DNA of 64,000 bases, taken from contig DATGID010000060.1 in NCBI GenBank assembly GCA_035307385.1, positions 38,172-102,171 of the forward strand. Direction: 5' to 3'. Source of the DNA: DATBHW01 sp035307385 (GTDB lineage: Bacteria > Chloroflexota > Ktedonobacteria > Ktedonobacterales > DATBGS01). The notes under the pieces are model-generated. The model was not told the DNA's origin. It ran no database searches and saw nothing but the letters and a program-made list of their open reading frames with translations. Below, piece by piece: positions 1 to 8,204 of the stretch. The first letter of the stretch is position 1. Every line of letters starts with the position of its first letter. Both the position numbers and the translations under genes were made by a program.

Positions 1-621
1 CAAGTTACTAAACATGACCTCGCCAACACGCAGAGTGCGCTGCGGAAACCAATGGGCCAGGGCAGCGGCAATCAACACCCAGACAATGATGCTCACTCCT
101 GGAAAACTAAAGCCGAATGGGTTTAAAAAAGGCAGATTCGTCAGGCTAAAACTGGTGGGGTGGTTGCGATCTATGGAGCCATCTACCCTGGCATCGGTCA
201 TCTTCGAAATCCCACCGCCATACGTCTGAACATTGCCTTGAACGTGCGACAAGCTATCAAGCGTGACACTAGCGCCATAGCTGGTAACATCGCCCTGCAC
301 CAGACCTGCAACTTCAACACGGCCACCATAACTGGTAATGTTCCCATCCACTATTCCAGATGCAGAGATAGTCACACTGCCACCATAGGCTGTCACATCG
401 CCGGTTATATGCCCTAGTACCGCAACATTCCCGCCGCACGCCGTAATGTGGTCAGCAGTCTGGCCGGAAAAGATCGTGATATCACCTGAAGAGGTGCCGT
501 TTCCCTGGCCGCAGGGCCGCCAGGAACCGAAGAAAAAACTCGCGCCACCAACCAGTCCAACGCACGCGCAAAGCAAGAGCAGCGCCCCACCTGCCAGCAA
601 AACGAACCGATGGCGTCTCAC
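1..621 (-). CDS. Bactofilin-like polymer-forming repeat membrane protein (partial, runs off left edge)
   Basis: The frame opens with a GTG at 621 that overlaps the TGA of the anti-sigma gene (GTGA overlap) and stays open for 207 codons to the window edge, so the C-terminus is missing. A hydrophobic, Cys-containing N-terminal segment (about residues 7-28) is followed by four or five short beta-type repeats with the pattern G-D/N-V/I-T-A/S-Y-G (for example GDVTAYGG, GNITSYGG, GDVTSYGA, GNVQTYGG). A second hydrophobic stretch (SIIVWVLIAAALAHW) follows. Such repeats are typical of bactofilin or polymer-forming cytoskeletal domains. Coupling to an ECF sigma/anti-sigma pair suggests an envelope protein under that regulon. 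The function is not established. Confidence 0.6.
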   Translation of the reverse strand, partial: MRRHRFVLLAGGALLLLCACVGLVGGASFFFGSWRPCGQGNGTSSGDITIFSGQTADHITACGGNVAVLGHITGDVTAYGGSVTISASGIVDGNITSYGGRVEVAGLVQGDVTSYGASVTLDSLSHVQGNVQTYGGGISKMTDARVDGSIDRNHPTSFSLTNLPFLNPFGFSFPGVSIIVWVLIAAALAHWFPQRTLRVGEVMFSNL

Positions 622-1307
622 GACTCGACCTCTTCATATCCAGGATGAGGCTCATATTCCTGGTGGCGCATCAGACGGAACCAGAGGACGGCCAGCACCA
701 CATAGCTGACGGCGACACCAGCCAATAAGAGTTGATTATCGGCCAAAACCGAGAGCGTATTCACTAGAGATGAGATACCTGCAGCAAGGCTTGCCAGCGC
801 CTGAGTCGCGCCAGTAAACACCTGAGCCGCCAGCGCGGGCTGCGTCAGCAAGACACCAACCACGATGACGCCAATCATCACCGAGAAAATAGCCAGCAAA
901 GCGCCCGATAGAACGACGCGCGTCGAAGGTTTCCACACCCCCGCCAGGTTTGCGTTCCAACCCACCCAGGGGCCAAGCGGCGGAATTACTCCGGCCTGTC
1001 CTTCATCTCCCTGAGTGGAGGGTATCTCAGGGGCTGCCTCTTGCCGAGCCACATTGGCGGTACTTTTTTGCTGCTGAAGGACAATCGCAGCCATCACTGA
1101 AGCCGTGAAATCGGCGGAAGGGCCATGCTTGATCTGCGATTGCTCAGGGGCGCGTGTCAACCTGAGTTCGACACGATAGAGGCGATGCCAATGCGCGTGG
1201 CAAGCAGAGCAGGTAGCCAGGTGCGTCTCAAGGAGACGCCGATCTGCCTCGGAAAGCTCTTTATTGAAATGGGCGGGCAATAGCCCTTTAACCTGCCGAC
1301 AGCGCAT
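618..1307 (-). CDS. Anti-sigma factor with putative zinc-finger (zf-HC2) and membrane segments
   Basis: The protein has 229 residues. The N-terminal H-x3-C-x2-C motif (HLATCSACHAHW, about residues 31-42) is the anti-sigma zinc-finger signature. A transmembrane segment follows (LLAIFSVMIGVIVVGVLL), and a second lies near the C-terminus (VAVSYVVLAVLWF). I chose ATG 1307 because AAGGAGGAG lies about 9 bases upstream; the frame is open up to 1331. The gene overlaps the sigma-factor gene upstream and the bactofilin-like gene downstream, so all three are probably one translationally coupled operon. By family it should hold the cognate ECF sigma factor at the membrane until a signal arrives. The signal is unknown. 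Confidence 0.85.
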   Translation of the reverse strand: MRCRQVKGLLPAHFNKELSEADRRLLETHLATCSACHAHWHRLYRVELRLTRAPEQSQIKHGPSADFTASVMAAIVLQQQKSTANVARQEAAPEIPSTQGDEGQAGVIPPLGPWVGWNANLAGVWKPSTRVVLSGALLAIFSVMIGVIVVGVLLTQPALAAQVFTGATQALASLAAGISSLVNTLSVLADNQLLLAGVAVSYVVLAVLWFRLMRHQEYEPHPGYEEVES

Positions 1308-1887
1308 GATAGCCATTCTCCTCCTTCTCATCTTCTTTGATGTGCCGGGCCAGGAGTTCGCGTGCCCGGTGGAGTCGAGCCTTCACTAAGGCTGGCGTAA
1401 GCTTGAGCGCGGTAGCAATCTCTTCATAGGAAAGGTCTTGCCAATAGCGCAAGACCACCACGGCGCGATATTTAGCGGGCAACTTCGCAATCAGGTGCTG
1501 CATCTCATCTTGCTGCTCGCCCTCCAGCGCCGCATCCTCAGGGCCGGTATCGTCATCGGCTAACCATTCAAGCAAAGGAACGTCTTCCAGCGGCAGCGCT
1601 AGAAAACGACGGCGACGCAGTTGATCAATCGCCAGATGCGAAGCAATCGAAAGCAACCAGGTGCTAAAGCGGTGTTCAGATTTGTACGTGCTTAACTGAG
1701 TATACGCGCGCACAAATGTTTCCTGGGCCACGTCCTCCGCCTCGGCAGCATTGTTCAACATCCGATACGCCACATGATACACTGGGTCTTTATAGCGCTC
1801 CACAAGTTGGGAAAAAGCGTCTTGTTCACCGGCGAGCGTGCGCCGCACCAACGCGGTATCTTCGACATGCTCCATCGTGCCGGTCAT
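1288..1887 (-). CDS. ECF-type RNA polymerase sigma factor (sigma-70 family)
   Basis: The protein has 199 residues. Region 2 (FSQLVERYKDPVYHVAYRML, then EAEDVAQETFVRAY) binds core polymerase and the -10 element. Region 4 (LPAKYRAVVVLRYWQDLSYE, then EEIATALKLTPALVKARLHRAR) is the helix-turn-helix for the -35. There are no regions 1 or 3, as expected of ECF factors. ATG 1887 has AGGGAG 7 bases upstream; the same frame stays open to 2046, so a longer N-terminus is possible but less likely. The 3' end overlaps the anti-sigma gene by about 20 bases, the classic co-translated sigma/anti-sigma arrangement. A candidate ECF promoter at 2046-2073 suggests autoregulation. Confidence 0.92.
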   Translation of the reverse strand: MTGTMEHVEDTALVRRTLAGEQDAFSQLVERYKDPVYHVAYRMLNNAAEAEDVAQETFVRAYTQLSTYKSEHRFSTWLLSIASHLAIDQLRRRRFLALPLEDVPLLEWLADDDTGPEDAALEGEQQDEMQHLIAKLPAKYRAVVVLRYWQDLSYEEIATALKLTPALVKARLHRARELLARHIKEDEKEENGYHALSAG

Positions 1888-2045
1888 TGCAGCACTCCCT
1901 CGCCAGTGGTCTTCTTCAGCTTTACGGTATGCACCGCTTGGCCGCCCAGTGGCGAGCCGGGCAACCATCGCTCCTACGTTTGTCACCCTCGGCCCTCCTG
2001 TCTCTTTGAGGGTATGGGACGCAAGCATTTGTGTGTCCTGCGTCA

Positions 2046-2073
2046 TATACGCAGCATAGGAGAGAAAGTTGCA
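2046..2073 (-). promoter_or_regulatory. Candidate ECF-sigma-dependent promoter of the sigma/anti-sigma operon
   Basis: On the minus strand TGCAAC (2073-2068) is followed after 16 bases by CGTATA (2051-2046). The AAC at -35 and CGT at -10 with a 16-base gap is the common layout of ECF promoters. It lies 160 bases upstream of the preferred start at 1887. It is a weak motif on its own; its position upstream of an ECF gene is the main support. Confidence 0.4.
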
Positions 2074-2090
2074 TCAGCCCACCACCTTTT

Positions 2091-4196
2091 TTACTCCCGA
2101 ACCAATCGCGTAATGGTTTGATAAATATCCTGCGCTGTTGGGAAAAAGGCAAGCTCTTCTGGCGCGTTATAGGGCGCGGCTGGCGCTGGAACTGCCGCGA
2201 CAACTTCCGGCGTGCAATCCAAATCCCAGAACAACTTCTGCGTAATCCACGAATGCACATGCCGCGCAAAGGGCGCCAGATCGGCCTCCTCAGTCACCAC
2301 GATGACCCGGTTCGCTTCGCGCACGGCACCGGCAATCGTCTCTTCGTCCAAAGGCATCAGCGTGCGCAGGTCCACAATCTCCATCGATTCGCCCGGATGC
2401 TCCGCGAGATAACGCGCCGCCGCAATGGCTGACTCCAGCATCATCGTTCCCCAGGTGATAATCGCCATAGCCGATGGCCCACTGCCCAAACGAATACGCC
2501 GCGCCTTGCCCAGCGGTTCGGTATAGTAGTCCTCAGGCACCTCCCAGAGTTTGGCAACCTCGGGGATGAACTCACCATCGGGACCCTTCGGTGGCTCGGA
2601 ACGATAGAGCCGCCCGCGCTCCAGAAACACCACCGGCGAGGACGTGCGCCCCGCTTCCAGCAGCAGCCCCTTGGCGTCATACGGCGTACTGGGGCAAACG
2701 GTAATCAAACCGGGAATATCAGTGAACCACTGCTCGCCCGCGTTCGAGTGCCCAAACGCGCCGCCGCCACTGCCAGCATCAGAGATTGGGCCACCGCCGC
2801 CGCTGCCAGACTTCATCCGCAGCAGCATTGGGCAATTCCAGTCACCAAAGCTTTGGTAGAGAATGCGCGCGCTCAGCCGCAGCGTTTGCGCCGAAGATTG
2901 ATGGTAGTCCACAAACTGAATCTCGCCACAACGTGGTCGGCCAGCAACCATACTCGCGCCAGCGGCAATCCCTACGATCACCTGCTCATTCAGTGGGCTG
3001 CTGATCGCCGTCCCAGGGAACTGCTTCACCACATCCTGAGTAGCCCCGAAGACACCCCCGCGTGGGCTGCCCACATCCTGCCCATAGACAAAGAAACCTG
3101 GGTCACGCTGGCGCAGTTCCACCAACGCCTCGTTGATCGCTCCGAGCATATTGAGTCTGCGACGTTTGCCCGCAGGCGCAGGCGCTTCAGGGGTTGGCAG
3201 CGCGAGTATATGCTGTAAGACCCGATCACCGCTTACCTCTGGCTCCAGAAGCACCTCAGCCTCGATCCGCCTCACCTCATCCTTCGCCTCTTTCTGAATC
3301 TTCTCTACCTGCGTTTCGCTGAGATACCCTTGTTGAATCAGCACGCGTGCGGTATTCTTCAGCGGGTCTTTATGGGCGAAAGTATCCTCAATCTCCTCAG
3401 CCGTGCGATACGCTTTTATATCAGTGCTGCTCGAATGTGGGTCCAGCAAGCCGGTATGCAGGTGAATCAGCGCGGGGCCTTTGCCACCGCGCAGCGCCTG
3501 CGCAATCTCGCGCGTCTTCTCGTAGGTTTCCAGGGCGTTCGTGCCATCGACATCATAGGCAATGGCATCGGCAGCCCGTGCCCAGGTCACGAGGTCTCCA
3601 GCCCACTGCACCTGCGATTTCTCATCATGATGCGTAGTAATTGCCCAACCATTATTTTCCACAACCATCAGCACCGGCAATTTATGCACTGTTGCCTGTC
3701 GGAACAGCACATTAAAGTCATTGGTAGCAACGCCGCCATCGCCCGTACAGAAAACCACAATGCGCTTGCTGTTATCGCGCTTGAAGGCAAAGCCAACGCC
3801 CCCAGCAAAAGGGGCCAGCCCGGCCACCTCGCTGAACGACGGCATGATATGAAACGCGCGGCTGCTATAGTGAGAAGGCATATTGCGCCCTGCGCACATC
3901 GGGCCTGTTGCCCGCGAATACGCCTCACGCAACGGGCCATAGACATCTTTGGTGCGCTGAAGCCAACCCGACAGATCACGGTAATAAAGCGCCAGCCAAT
4001 CCTCATCATCGAGGGCAGCCACCAGCGCGGCGATACTTTCGTGACCAGCGCAGCCGATATAAAACGGAAATTTGCTCTGCGTTTTGCGAATCTTTAACAG
4101 ATCATTTAAGGCGCGCGCCAGTGCCATTGTTCGGTAAAGTTCAATTGGGTCAAGCTCGCCTTTGATCTCCGCCGGGGCTTTTCTGCTGATTGCCAT
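2091..4196 (-). CDS. Fused 2-oxoacid dehydrogenase E1 component, alpha and beta in one chain (branched-chain/2-oxoisovalerate type)
   Basis: The chain has 701 residues. Residues 1 to about 330 form the E1-alpha domain with the thiamine-diphosphate motif GDG...ENN (CTGDGG near residue 152, ENN about 30 residues later). From about residue 350 (RRRLNMLGAINEALVELRQR) comes the E1-beta/transketolase pyrimidine-binding domain and its C-terminal domain. In most bacteria the two are separate genes. The enzyme decarboxylates a 2-oxoacid, probably from branched-chain amino acids, and passes the acyl group to an E2 lipoyl protein. No E2 or E3 gene lies in the window, so substrate and partner are open. 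ATG 4196 has GGAGG 6 bases upstream. Confidence 0.88.
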   Translation of the reverse strand: MAISRKAPAEIKGELDPIELYRTMALARALNDLLKIRKTQSKFPFYIGCAGHESIAALVAALDDEDWLALYYRDLSGWLQRTKDVYGPLREAYSRATGPMCAGRNMPSHYSSRAFHIMPSFSEVAGLAPFAGGVGFAFKRDNSKRIVVFCTGDGGVATNDFNVLFRQATVHKLPVLMVVENNGWAITTHHDEKSQVQWAGDLVTWARAADAIAYDVDGTNALETYEKTREIAQALRGGKGPALIHLHTGLLDPHSSSTDIKAYRTAEEIEDTFAHKDPLKNTARVLIQQGYLSETQVEKIQKEAKDEVRRIEAEVLLEPEVSGDRVLQHILALPTPEAPAPAGKRRRLNMLGAINEALVELRQRDPGFFVYGQDVGSPRGGVFGATQDVVKQFPGTAISSPLNEQVIVGIAAGASMVAGRPRCGEIQFVDYHQSSAQTLRLSARILYQSFGDWNCPMLLRMKSGSGGGGPISDAGSGGGAFGHSNAGEQWFTDIPGLITVCPSTPYDAKGLLLEAGRTSSPVVFLERGRLYRSEPPKGPDGEFIPEVAKLWEVPEDYYTEPLGKARRIRLGSGPSAMAIITWGTMMLESAIAAARYLAEHPGESMEIVDLRTLMPLDEETIAGAVREANRVIVVTEEADLAPFARHVHSWITQKLFWDLDCTPEVVAAVPAPAAPYNAPEELAFFPTAQDIYQTITRLVRE

Positions 4197-4340
4197 TCAC
4201 GCCTCCATGTGTCTACGTTGACGGGCCAGGATGCTGCTCCGAATCCTCTAATGTGTTGGGGTGGAATGTTTGACTGAAGAGAACGCTCTATAGCTGCCAC
4301 CACTATCTCCTTCAGGATAGCAGATAGAACGCCGGACTGC

Positions 4341-4396
4341 AAGAGAACAGCGGCAAGCAGCTCGCTTGTCAGTCTGCTGCTCGCCGCTGTTCTCTT
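4341..4396. terminator. Long hairpin between the Rieske and E1 genes (putative terminator)
   Basis: A 20-base arm (4341-4360, beginning AAGAGAACAGCGGC) pairs with 4377-4396 with one mismatch, around a short loop. It sits just downstream of the Rieske gene end and upstream of the E1 gene, both minus strand. No clear U-tract follows, so termination is inferred from position. Confidence 0.55.
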
Positions 4397-4449
4397 ACAA
4401 AAGAGGAATCCACATAAAAACGAAAGTGAGAAGAAAGCTACCGACCTGT

Positions 4450-5415
4450 TTATGCTGACGCGCGACGCACTTCAACCTGGCCCTCGCGCACTCGCGTCTC
4501 GAAACGCACCTGCGGAAAGGTCGCTGGACCGCCACGCACTTCGCCATCGCGCACGCAGAAGCGTGAACCATGCCAGGGACAGGCCACCACATCGCCCTCC
4601 AACGTGCCCTCATCCAGCGGCCCGCCAGCGTGGGTGCAGGTAGCCGCAAGAGCGTAAATGGTTCCCTTCAAACGCACCAGCAGCACCGGCGTCCCGTTAG
4701 CCTCAGCGCGATGCAGTTTGCCTTCTTCGACGGCAACTTCTTCAGCCACCGCCACAAAGTCTTCGGGAGTCTCCTGCCAGGCGGTGTGATTAACCTGTGT
4801 TCCCTTGCCAAAGACCAATTCGCCGCCCAGATAAGCACCCAGCAGCAGAATAACCAACCCAATCGTCGAGACGATAAACCCAGGAAATTGATTGCCCGTC
4901 AGGCGCAGCACCAGCGCTGCCACATACACCAGCGTAGCAAGAGTATTGATGATGCCATGCGCGATACCTACCCGCCGTTCCTTGCCATAGGTATCGTTCC
5001 AGTCGGTTGTCCCCGTCAGGATCGACAAAACAGCTCCAACCAGACCGACAATCAGCAGCACGTTGGAAGCAGTAGCCATCCCAGAAGGTTGGCCGGTGGC
5101 AAGCCAGATAATATCAAAGATCAGCGTGCCCAGCCAGGCCCCAACTGGAATATCGGTTGCCGCCGGATGCACAGGATGTCCGAACGCCGTGCCGTGTGAC
5201 AGATTCTTGAGCCAGCGCAGCGGTGGCCCGCCAACCTGAAACGTCCCACCTACAAGCTTCTGCGTGCCATCGCTAAAGCCTTCCAACCAATTCTGACTAT
5301 CAATCGCACGTTCGAGGACACGCCGGAACCATGGCCCCTGATACACTGGTTTTCGAGGAGGTTCCGCTACCGCAGTGGTTTCAGCCGATGCAGGCTGTTC
5401 CTGAGCATTGGACAT
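4450..5415 (-). CDS. Membrane protein with DUF2231 domain fused to a C-terminal Rieske [2Fe-2S] domain
   Basis: The protein has 321 residues. The N-terminal 60 residues are soluble. Residues about 75-215 hold four hydrophobic helices of the DUF2231 type (HPVHPAATDIPVGAWLGT is the entry motif). The last 100 residues form a Rieske domain with both ligand motifs, CTHAGG (near 260) and CPWHG (near 279). A redox role at the membrane, perhaps linked to an oxygenase or a respiratory chain, follows from the domains; the partner is unknown. ATG 5415 has AGGAG 7 bases upstream. The gene has its own promoter at 5495-5523 and a hairpin after the stop. The longer frame to 5547 would run through that promoter and is rejected. 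Confidence 0.85.
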   Translation of the reverse strand: MSNAQEQPASAETTAVAEPPRKPVYQGPWFRRVLERAIDSQNWLEGFSDGTQKLVGGTFQVGGPPLRWLKNLSHGTAFGHPVHPAATDIPVGAWLGTLIFDIIWLATGQPSGMATASNVLLIVGLVGAVLSILTGTTDWNDTYGKERRVGIAHGIINTLATLVYVAALVLRLTGNQFPGFIVSTIGLVILLLGAYLGGELVFGKGTQVNHTAWQETPEDFVAVAEEVAVEEGKLHRAEANGTPVLLVRLKGTIYALAATCTHAGGPLDEGTLEGDVVACPWHGSRFCVRDGEVRGGPATFPQVRFETRVREGQVEVRRASA

Positions 5416-5494
5416 ACGTTCACTCCTTCTCAGTAAAGTTGCTGGCATCACATGAAGAGCACTCCAGCACGCCTTCCATGATCGATTGCCCACT

Positions 5495-5523
5495 ATCCTA
5501 ACAAAAGCGACCAACGCGCGCAA
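5495..5523 (-). promoter_or_regulatory. Sigma-70 promoter of the Rieske/DUF2231 gene
   Basis: TTGCGC (5523-5518), a 17-base spacer and TAGGAT (5500-5495) are placed about 80 bases upstream of ATG 5415. Confidence 0.6.
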
Positions 5524-5595
5524 GGGTGCTGGCATTAGCACTCGCATCCACGATGCCAGTTACATCCTAATACGATAAATAGAGGCAAAAGAAAC

Positions 5596-5619
5596 GGCCC
5601 GTCGCTTGTACGACGGGCC
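5596..5619 (-). terminator. Intrinsic terminator after leuS
   Basis: The 9-base arms GGCCCGTCG and CGACGGGCC enclose a 6-base loop, followed on the minus strand by GTTTCTTTT. It lies 60 bases past the leuS stop codon. The plus strand also has a T-run after the hairpin, so it could work in both directions. Confidence 0.85.
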
Positions 5620-5679
5620 AGTTTTTATCCTGCCCTTTTGGACAGGTCATCTCTGCGTACAGGTTGCTTTCAAAGGGAC

Positions 5680-8145
5680 TCAAACAACCAGATTAATCAA
5701 CTTGCCAGGAACATAAATCACCTTCTTTGGCGCTTCCCCTCCCAGCAGCTTTTGCACACGCTCGCTCGCCAGCGCCCGTGCGCGCACCTCATCTTCGCTT
5801 GCCGAAGCCTCCACCTCCAGCTTGTCGCGCACCTTGCCGCTGATCTGCACCACCACCGTCACGATAGCATCCTGTGTCAGCGTCTCATCATACGTCGGCC
5901 AGGACTCCCGGTGAATGCTCTCAGCATGTCCAAACCCATGCCACAGCTCCTCCGTAATATGCGGAGCCAGCGGAGCCAGCAACAGCAGCAGCGCTTCCAG
6001 CGCCTGCCGATATTCGGCAGTGCGCACCGCTTCGGTCTCGCGAGCCTTCATCAGCGCGTTCGTAAACTCCATCAGCCCGGCCAGTGCTGTGTTGAAGTGC
6101 AGTTCCTCATAATAGGCTGTGACACGCTTAATAAACTTGTGAGTTGTGCGCTTGATCTCGCGGCCAATCTCGGTATCCGGAATGGGCGCGCTGCTAAATG
6201 CCTCGGCAGAATCCTGCACCAGATTCCAGACCCGGTTCAGATAGCGCCAGACACCTTCAATGCCCTGAATGTTCGAGGTTCCACCCTGGTCGAACGGCCC
6301 CATAAACATCAGATAGCAGCGTACTGCATCCGCGCCAAACCTGCCGACCACATCATCCGGCGCGATCACATTGCCGCGCGATTTCGACATCTTCTGCCCA
6401 TCTGGTCCCAGCACTGTGCCTTGATGATACAGCCGCTTGAACGGCTCGTTGAAGTTCAGCAGCCCCATATCGCGCAGCGCCTTCACAAAGAAGCGCGCAT
6501 ACAGTAGGTGCATCACCGCATGCTCTGCGCCGCCAATGTACATATCCACCGGCAGCCACTTCGCAATCTTCTCTTTATCCCACGCCGCCTGGTCATTCTT
6601 CGCGTCCATATAGCGCAGGAAGTACCACGATGAACACAGGAACGTATCCAGCGTATCGGTCTCGCGCGTGGCAGGCCCGCCGCAGACCGGGCAAGTGGTA
6701 TTCAGGAACTCGCTCACATAGCGCAGCGGTGACTCGCCGGTTGGCTTGAACTGCACCTCATCAGGCAGCAGCACCGGCAAGTCTTCCTCAGGCACCGGCA
6801 CCATCCCATCCGTGGGACAATAGATGATCGGAATGGGCGACCCCCAGTAACGCTGGCGGCTCACCAGCCAGTCGCGCAGCCGATAATTGACCGCGTACTT
6901 GCCGATGCCGCGCTCCTCGCAATAGCGTGTGATCGACTTGATCGCTTCTTCCGGCTGCGTGCCATTGAACGGCCCCGAGTTGATCATCACCCCATAGTGT
7001 GACTTGGCCTCAGTCCAGGTCGCCGGATCGCTCGGCTCCTCATCCGGTGGGCAGACTACCTGACGAATGGGCAGGCCAAACTTCCGGGCAAATTCAAAGT
7101 CGCGCTCGTCATGCGCAGGCACACCCATCACCGCGCCCGTGCCATAACTCATCAGCACATAATCGGCAATCCACACTGGCACCTTTTCACCGCTCACTGG
7201 ATTAGTGATAGACGCGCCGGTAAAAACACCGGTCTTCTCCTTCTCTGTGCTCATGCGCTCGATCTCGGTCTCGCGCCGCGACTGATCGATGTATGCCTCA
7301 ACTGCCGCGCGCTGCCCAGGCATCGTAATCCGCTCCACCAGCGGATGCTCTGGAGCCAGCACAAAGAAGGTCACGCCAAAGATCGTGTCGGGGCGCGTAG
7401 TGAAGACAGGAATCTCTACCCGCTCGCCATCAACCTCGGCTACGAAACGAACTTCAGCGCCTTCGCTGCGGCCAATCCAATTGCGCTGCATCGTGACCGT
7501 CTTTTCCGGCCAGTCCAGTTCGGAAAAGTCCAGCAGTTCATCCGCATACCTCGTAATACGGAACAGCCACTGATCGATCTCCTTGCGAGTGACCGGCGTG
7601 CCGCAGCGCTCGCACGCGCCGTTCACCACCTGCTCATTTGCCAGCGTTGTATTACAGTTGGGGCACCAGTTCGCCGGAGCCTTGGTCCGATACGCCAGCC
7701 CTGCTTTATAGAATTGTAGGAACAGCCATTCGGTCCACTTGTAATAATCGGGCAGGCAGCTAATTATCTGGCGCGGCCAGTCCCAACCAGCGCCCATCGT
7801 ACGCAGTTGTGCCTGCATACGGGCGATATTATCCAGCGTCCAAACACGTGGTTGAATATTGTGCTTGATCGCAGCGTTTTCAGCGGGCAGGCCAAAGGCA
7901 TCAAAGCCCATCGGCTGCGAAACATTCCAGCCGCGCATGCGCATAAAGCGCCCATGCGCGTCTACGCCTGTGTAGTTATACCAGTGTCCGATATGCAGAT
8001 CACCAGATGGATAGGGGAGCATCACCAGATTATAGTATTTCTGTTCAGGTGAGTTATCCTGCGCATAATAGATGCCCTCAGTCTCCCATTGTTCCTGCCA
8101 CTTCTTTTCAATCTCGGCAGGCTTGTACTTTGTACGCGTAATCAT
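5680..8145 (-). CDS. leuS: Leucyl-tRNA synthetase
   Basis: The protein has 821 residues, normal for bacterial LeuRS, and charges tRNA-Leu in the cytoplasm. The class I signatures are present: HIGH at residues 51-54 (GDLHIGHWYN) and KMSKS (GQKMSKSRGN). The zinc-binding insert (CPNCNTTLANEQV...CERC), the CP1 editing domain (TTRPDTIFG) and the WYF/SSWYFLRYMD motif are also visible. ATG 8145 has GAGGAGG 6 bases upstream; the longer frame to 8190 would start close to the leader's terminator stem and lacks a good ribosome site. Expression is controlled by a T-box leader (8205-8641) with a leucine CUC specifier. dtd ends just upstream of the leuS promoter. Confidence 0.97.
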   Translation of the reverse strand: MITRTKYKPAEIEKKWQEQWETEGIYYAQDNSPEQKYYNLVMLPYPSGDLHIGHWYNYTGVDAHGRFMRMRGWNVSQPMGFDAFGLPAENAAIKHNIQPRVWTLDNIARMQAQLRTMGAGWDWPRQIISCLPDYYKWTEWLFLQFYKAGLAYRTKAPANWCPNCNTTLANEQVVNGACERCGTPVTRKEIDQWLFRITRYADELLDFSELDWPEKTVTMQRNWIGRSEGAEVRFVAEVDGERVEIPVFTTRPDTIFGVTFFVLAPEHPLVERITMPGQRAAVEAYIDQSRRETEIERMSTEKEKTGVFTGASITNPVSGEKVPVWIADYVLMSYGTGAVMGVPAHDERDFEFARKFGLPIRQVVCPPDEEPSDPATWTEAKSHYGVMINSGPFNGTQPEEAIKSITRYCEERGIGKYAVNYRLRDWLVSRQRYWGSPIPIIYCPTDGMVPVPEEDLPVLLPDEVQFKPTGESPLRYVSEFLNTTCPVCGGPATRETDTLDTFLCSSWYFLRYMDAKNDQAAWDKEKIAKWLPVDMYIGGAEHAVMHLLYARFFVKALRDMGLLNFNEPFKRLYHQGTVLGPDGQKMSKSRGNVIAPDDVVGRFGADAVRCYLMFMGPFDQGGTSNIQGIEGVWRYLNRVWNLVQDSAEAFSSAPIPDTEIGREIKRTTHKFIKRVTAYYEELHFNTALAGLMEFTNALMKARETEAVRTAEYRQALEALLLLLAPLAPHITEELWHGFGHAESIHRESWPTYDETLTQDAIVTVVVQISGKVRDKLEVEASASEDEVRARALASERVQKLLGGEAPKKVIYVPGKLINLVV

Positions 8146-8204
8146 AGCAGCCTCCTCACCATTTTGGGAAATCCATCTGAAAAGCCCCACCTGGAAAACC
8201 CAAA

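Noticed and set aside
736..960. Open frames on both strands inside the anti-sigma gene and upstream, for example 14-229 and 446-709 on the plus strand.
   Set aside because: They are shadows of the minus-strand operon; the GTG-started frame 1-621 has the repeats and the operon overlap.
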